This document shows, piece after piece, positions 58,191 through 64,000 of a DNA stretch of 64,000 nucleotides. Location: the NCBI GenBank assembly GCA_037576195.1, contig CM075102.1, positions 29,570,745-29,634,744 of the forward strand, read 5' to 3'. Position 1 is the first letter of the stretch; every line of letters starts with the position of its first letter. Below the pieces are notes generated by a model, which had not been told where the DNA came from, did no database searches, and worked only from the letters and a program-made list of their open reading frames with translations. The stretch is from Phytoseiulus persimilis (taxonomy: Eukaryota > Arthropoda > Arachnida > Mesostigmata > Phytoseiidae). A program made the position numbers and the translations under genes.

Positions 58191-59719
58191 TAAGTGCAGT
58201 ATTAGCCAGACGGCAGCATCGGCGTGAGTACAAACGTGAATCGACCGAGTCGCCCGTGGCTCTGATCATAATAAGCCCCCTCGAATGATTCTCGGTGCTT
58301 TAGATGCTGGACTAGGCACCTTCTCCGCGGAAGTATCCGGCGATGGAAACGGAACTCCCATTGTGGAGTGCCACTTTCGACCAGGCCAGCTCATTGCAAT
58401 CAGCAGTGACTGAGGCGGAGCACGAACCTATCCCACAGAGAGTCCGAGGGAGCATGGCTCAGATTATTGCAGCCCCACGGCGTCGATGTACGTGACCGTT
58501 ACGAATGTTCATTCCCCCTACGGTTTCTCGTCGAGCTTCCGTACAACTGGGGTTGGCCTGTCGCCCGGCCACCCATTCGCTAACATACTCACCAAGTTCT
58601 TCCATGTTTCCATTTGAAGACGGTGACCACACCCTACCTGCCGTTGGCGCGGTTGCCAAGACGATAAAAATCCTCCAACGCCGGAACTAGGAGCACCGAG
58701 CCGGCCTTGGTCTCGGAAAGTTTGGGAGAGGAAAGGAAACTTTAGCGAGCCTCTGCGACATTGTCTCGAGAATCTTGAAAAGGCTTTGAAATCGTGACGC
58801 TGCGACGCGAGAACTTGCCATCTAGGGGAACGTGCTCAATGAGATCGCGGGGAAGTGTTGGAACACTCGGATTTTTTTATTACCGCTCCTAATTCATTCA
58901 TTCGTCTGCGCGACGAAGCCACTTCGTCACCTATGTCGCGGGAAGTATATTCTACACTTCGTCGCGGTTACTCGAGCAGAATGTGAGGACTTTCATAGGG
59001 GAAGAATCGCTGACAGCATCAGACATCACGCCTGGCTTATAGCAGCTCAAGTTATTGCGTCTTTCATACGCGTAGTGCTGGGCTAGACATACGCAGGATC
59101 ATGTATCTCCGGCTCGGCTCCTGAGTAAGCATGCTTTATGGACGGTGTGCGGTTGTGTGGAAAAGGGATCGGGAAGGCAACACGGAACGCAACCGAAAGG
59201 CGTTCTCGGAAAATGGGGCCCGAGCTCTGTTTAATGTATCCGCCGGCGGAGATCTTTCCGTGTATTTGGCAGACAGGCAGGGAAGCGAGCAGACAGCCGC
59301 GGCCTGCCAGCACGGACAAACGCAAGGCGGTTCAGGGCGCCCTTCCGTTGTTTGTCGATGCACGCTCAGGACGGCTGGTTAAACTTTAACGAGGTAACTT
59401 GCATGGGGATCGGAAACACGACGAGGTTCAGTGCAAGGTTTCGCGGGCAGATGTTCTCCGGTCAGTTCATTTATATGGTGCGTGAGCCAGAAACCTTGGC
59501 CACATGGTCGCCTTCTATGTTGGATGATCGATGAGCGAGATTGGGGCAATTTCGATGGAGGGCTAATCTCATGAAGGATCACTGGCCTTGGAGTAGTCAC
59601 AAATGGTGGACACATTCTAGAACATACAGTCTGACATAGTTGCGAACAGCGCGCCGATCGTATTCGAGCATACGATTGACGTAGCAGAGTTTTTCCACAC
59701 CGAACTCAATTCATTCATT
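58191..59719. other. No gene recognised
   Basis: Only short frames of biased composition were seen. Confidence 0.4.
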
Positions 59720-60298
59720 TTGGAGGGAAAAGATGGTGAGTTGCGCTCGGTTGGTATGGGTGCTGCCAGCTCGCAGCAAGTTGATTATGTGGCTGTCAGA
59801 ACGATCTCGCCCGGAGCAGCTTCCAAAATGGTAGAAAACGAACCTCGAAGATCCGAATTGTACACCGTTCTCGTTGAAAAAGTTTTTCCGAATATGGAAT
59901 CCGAGTTAGACCGGGCGAAAAGCAGCGAGCGCGTTCGTCGCATTGCGCAACAGCCAACAAGCGACACGGGAAGTTGTTCCGAAAAACATCGCATGGCTCG
60001 ACCTGCCGGAGACAATGACAACGATCCCACTGTTCAGCCACCATATACAACATCGGTAGCACAATATGAACAATGCGATTCGAAGATCATGGAATATGCG
60101 GTTGCGCATGTCACGAATTATGCGAGGAAAACGAATAATTCCGATGATTCTGCCTCTAGGAGCTCACCGTGTTCCATACTACCTCCGAGCTTCGATGTCG
60201 AGGAGGCTGCTCACAGCATCGTCGGCTCGAAAGCGATACGAGCTGTCTTCGTCGCAGACGTCATTGCAAGTTGTGGGAACTCATCGCCGGTTCACTGA
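59720..60298 (+). CDS. Unassigned open frame (192 codons)
   Basis: Reads MEGKDGELRSVGMGAASSQQ and later SELYTVLVEKVFPNMESELD, with a central low-complexity stretch and no hydrophobic segment. There is a GTGAGT just after the first codons, so the ATG could belong to a short first exon instead. No domain recognised. Confidence 0.25.
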   Translation: MEGKDGELRSVGMGAASSQQVDYVAVRTISPGAASKMVENEPRRSELYTVLVEKVFPNMESELDRAKSSERVRRIAQQPTSDTGSCSEKHRMARPAGDNDNDPTVQPPYTTSVAQYEQCDSKIMEYAVAHVTNYARKTNNSDDSASRSSPCSILPPSFDVEEAAHSIVGSKAIRAVFVADVIASCGNSSPVH

Positions 60299-63200
60299 CC
60301 CAATGTTTCGGAGTAGCAAACCCATTCTCCTTCATATTTCACGCAGGCCAGCACCAACGGGTCGATCCTTTTGTTTCGCTGCGTTTTTTCGCGCCAATGG
60401 AGAGCCACGCATCCTTTCGCCAATATCCTACTCCCTCACGCTCCAAGTTGGACCGCGGCCAAATCATCGACACCCAGCACTTGCCGACACTTCGGAACGA
60501 TCATTCATTTCTTCCAAATGTACTCAATTCGTTCTGCTCTGTGGCCATCGTTTCGGGCGTTCCTGAGCTTTTTCAGAGATTTCCGCCATTTTGAAAGCAA
60601 AAGAGCCAAATTCAGCGATCCAAGATGACGGACTCGAAATTCTGAAAAAAAAAATTTCCATGTGATATTCTCCACTGGTGCCCTCTTGAGTCCCTCGTCC
60701 GAAGTCACGCCGGCTAGAGGAGTAATCTTTCTAGGTGGCCGATGAGTGCACCGTAGTCGACGCCCACGGAACTTTTTGTTTGCAGTCTGTTGCGGCACCA
60801 AAATATTTGCTCGAGAAATTCCATCTACTTGGGTTGTAAGTCGTCTTTGTCGAGCCACGTCATGAGCGCCGGACAAACGCAAGAACGAAAAAATGTCGCT
60901 CGAATACTAGCTTGATGGCTTGAAAATGGGTGCTGCTCTCAGAGTCTCAGATGCATGAGGAGAGCATGAATGAGCTCTACTTGAGGAATGTCAAAGTAAC
61001 GACAAAACAACATTGAGGTGCAGAGTGAACATCGACAGATTTTGGAGGTGCCCAGACGCAGAGCTGCAGTGTTGTCAGGCTCACGCGACTGTAGGGGTAA
61101 CAGGAAAGCCTCTTCTTGAACTATCAGCTCGTCGATGATCGATCGTTCTGAGAGCATTGCAACGAAACTTTCGTTGGAGTGGTTGCGCGTGCTTGATCGG
61201 ATATTACGAGCCCTGAGCAGTGCAAGCAAGGATCTAACTAGCCTATTGGCATGAAGGCACACGAGTATCCTTAGTCCCGTTTAGAAGCGTGGGAACTTCC
61301 ATCCCCCGAGCGACCGAGCATCTGATTGGCAGAATGGTCGACTAGCATTCTTCTTCTCTAGGGTGACCTGTCGATTCCTTGGCTCCATTTTTTCTTTAAT
61401 AACGAAGTTCGAGGTGTTCTCCAGCCTTCGACATGTTCGAGCTTGGATGGGTCCATCATGACCATGAGCGGTTGGAGTGAAAGCGATTGTCCAAACAGAC
61501 CAAAGCCAGAAGGAGTCTGTGTACGACGTCGTGAAGCTGGAGAGCCATGTGGGAGACAGCCGAAATTCTGAGTGTTTAGCTTTTTCGTTCGAGGATTTCA
61601 AGTTCTCCCATATCCCCAGCCCACCTGATGCCATTAATGAGATGCAGTCACATCATCTATCATGATTGTCGATTGTTCCCTCCGTCAGGATCCCGTCGAT
61701 GATTCTTGTCCCGCTTCAATTCTCCGACCGCATTCCTACGAACGTTGCTCTTCTTTACATCGGTCGAGATGTATGTGCGTATCATTGAGGAGAATCGACG
61801 AATATAGGGTATCCCAATAGAAGGGGATACAATTTGAGGGCTTGGATGGTTCTCGGCCCTTGCCCATAGTGTCGAAGATTCCGTGCACTTCGACATATCA
61901 CAACATATAGACCTTGTGCTTCCGGAATTCGCAGAGAAAAAAATCGCACGGGGCGATTGCTGTCTCCTCTTTTTGAAATTGAATAGCCCGAGAAAATCGT
62001 ACTGGGATTCGGCCGTCTCGAGCGTGAATTCTGTGAATAGTCTTCGCAGCTTGTGGTCGTTGGAGTCAGCTGTATCTTCTAAGTGTTGATGTGAGAATAA
62101 ACGAACAGAATTCTGTGCGTCGTTCTACTCGAATCACCGATCTCTTGGGCCCTGTGTCGAATCGACGTCTCACGTCGTTGATTAGAGTCTGCGATCTTCG
62201 GCGACAAGCTTCTGCTGTGTGGGTCTATCCACAACCGGAGCAGTCTATTCGAATCGTTTGATGAGTCGGACCGAACAAAGTTCCGAGGGGGAATCACTCT
62301 GACCAAGCGGTCCACGTAGGGCTCGAACGGTATTGGTGAATGAAGACCGATTCTCGGAGTGGGTTATCCCGGAAAGTAACCGGCGCTCAATGCTAAACCG
62401 CATGATGGACAAAATGTATTCGAATGAGGTAAAATCCCGCCGGAGACCAACTATCTTGATTCACCGCAGACGAAATGGCGGGCGATTCGAATTGTATCGC
62501 CGTTGACTGGGACACCCTGTACTGTCTCTCCATCCCCGTTCTGGGACAGCATTCTGCTGAGCGATTGGTCCCCTCTGCTTGGATCATTCGAATTTAGGAT
62601 AGCTCACTCGGAGCTGGCAACAGCTCTCCCAACTACCGAAGCGTGTCAAACACGGCGCGAATGACTTCAGCAGCTGATTCAACAACTTCTGTTAATCTAG
62701 AAAGCCGGTCCCGTTGTGGATCCCGCGGTCATGTGGTTTGACGTTTGTGTCGCTAAAAGAGAACGGATATCCTCTGCGGATAGGCCATTGGCGGATAATT
62801 CCCCTGCGGATAAGTGCCGCTATGCGAAGTCCGCAGCTGTCATTGTCCTGTGCTTGTGTCGACCAACGGAATTGTCAGTCCCCTGTCTGATTGTCAATGT
62901 GCGAGCGAGAGAGAGTTACGCGTCGCTGCTGTTCCATCCGAGGTGATTCTAGCAGGGAATTCCATTTGCAAACGAAAGAACGACTGAGTCAAAACGAGCC
63001 TCCATCAGGCATGTGTTACGGGGAAATGAAGTAACTTCGATATCCAGAATAATCTCTCCGATCGGGATCGAACGGGACTGATCGGCAGGGCTGAATCAAA
63101 CGGGCCGCTGCTTGATTATCGGATCGAAGTCCCCAGAGCCACTCCATAGATCTGATAGAGGCAGCAACTGATCGTAGGGGTCCCTGGGAATAACGCGGGC

Positions 63201-64000
63201 GGGAAAAGTACGACCGCGCCGTTCGAGGAAACCCGATCCACAGCCGACTAGAGAAGTCGACTGCGAGACTCCACCCCGGGCGACTCCGAGCGCTGTGATG
63301 TTCAAGGCCCCCAATTAGATTCCTCTTCCGATCACTGATTCCTGTTAACCGTCAGCGAAACCCTCGTTTTTAGTGGCTCACCACAGAAGACAAAGCCCTG
63401 GGGGCCTTCAGTCGACCAAAGCTTTCCTCTTTTGGGATTTTTTGAGCATACCCCTGGAAGGGCGTAAAGGGCTGTGCCCGAATACTTGGATCGACTCGAT
63501 CATGGGCTCCAGCTCCGTGACGGCTCCACGACGGAACAGATCAGAAGGAGACAATATTAGGCATGAACAGTTTGTAACCGCAAATGTTTCCGCTATTCCA
63601 CATCAGACTTGAAACATCTGCCAGTTCATCCACGAGCCTGGATTTGAGACTTTCCAGAAGAGAAAGTTGTGTCTCCGACTTCCGGGAGCACTGGGGCGAG
63701 AGCAGCCGAGAAAGATTCGACGGCCACCGCGGTCCCTGTTCAGAGTGGCGAGGTTCTCGCGGGAGACTTGGATCCCGCCTGTTCCAGGCTCGACGTGGGA
63801 CTTCGAAACGAGGTCTCCGAGAGCCAGCGCGGTTTTCCCCTTTCACGTGTAGGCCAGACACTTCGCGTCGCAAACAAAGGGCTGAATGTCGGACTCAGCT
63901 CGGCGCGATTCTCCGAAGGTTAGAGAGAATTCACAGACCGGCTGGAGAGCGTACGACCCGCTTCCTGAGCTGATCTTCGAAAGCGGAATGAAACTCCACG
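60299..64000. other. No gene recognised
   Basis: Short frames only. A small cluster of GCGGATA words is repeated about 62773-62816. The minus frame 63096-63314 ends in LPLSDLWSGSGDFDPIIKQ, which is protein-like but unassigned. Confidence 0.4.

Noticed and set aside
62765-62820. Repeated GCGGATA words
   Set aside because: Three loosely spaced copies with no constant period. Not a tandem repeat.
63060-63315. GC-rich stretch that at first looked like reverse-complement rRNA
   Set aside because: It does not match the conserved small- or large-subunit rRNA cores that I know. It is better explained as ordinary sequence.
1-64000. Search for LTR elements, endogenous viruses, Polintons and CRISPR arrays
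   Set aside because: No long terminal repeats, capsid- or envelope-like proteins, protease/integrase motifs or regularly spaced repeats were seen.

Overview
The window is arthropod-type nuclear DNA with near-even base composition. Genes are broken by short introns (about 50 to 700 bp, one of 2.6 kb) with GT-AG borders. There are no operons and no ribosome-binding-site logic, and one unresolved base (N at 12179). The recognisable genes are animal genes, and Twisted gastrulation is specific to animals. Compact genes, moderate GC and few transposons would suit a small-genome arthropod such as a parasitiform mite. That placement is an inference; no species-level marker is visible.

Layout. 1-6266: no gene seen; GC-rich, with tetranucleotide tracts. 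6267-12279 (+): a complete five-exon brummer/ATGL-type triglyceride lipase. 12249-14106: long unassigned reading frames just downstream of it. 17724-17887 (-): one exon of a PHOSPHO-type phosphatase. 19912-20076 (+): an orphan exon with good splice sites. 23145-23852 (+): the 3' end of a non-LTR (LINE) retrotransposon. 24036-24378 (+): a young poly(A)-tailed insertion with a 15-bp target-site duplication. 26860-27124 (-): a possible Ig-like exon. 28813-30661 (-): a complete six-exon twisted gastrulation gene with an unusual C-terminal tail. 34268-34768 (-): a possible secreted-protein exon pair. 44650-44774: a long imperfect hairpin. 47568-48014 (-): a small secreted Cys-rich reading frame, facing away from 48480-49467 (+). 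That second locus is a five-exon single-pass membrane protein resembling the lumenal half of SARAF. 52314-54105 (+): a candidate terminal exon, then a small two-exon gene. 54528-54662 (+): a six-cysteine knottin-like frame. 54700-64000: scattered open frames that I could not assign.

The identified genes do not form a pathway. They cover lipid-droplet lipolysis (bmm), BMP signalling outside the cell (tsg), small-metabolite dephosphorylation (PHOSPHO-like) and possibly ER calcium handling (SARAF-like). I rebuilt exons by hand, from reading phase plus GT/AG borders. The bmm, tsg and SARAF-like models each join in phase through to a stop codon. I saw no LTR element, endogenous virus, rRNA, convincing tRNA or CRISPR array. 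No clearly new multi-gene system is visible. The best leads are the SARAF-like short protein, the tailed Tsg, the hairpin at 44.7 kb and the long frames behind bmm.
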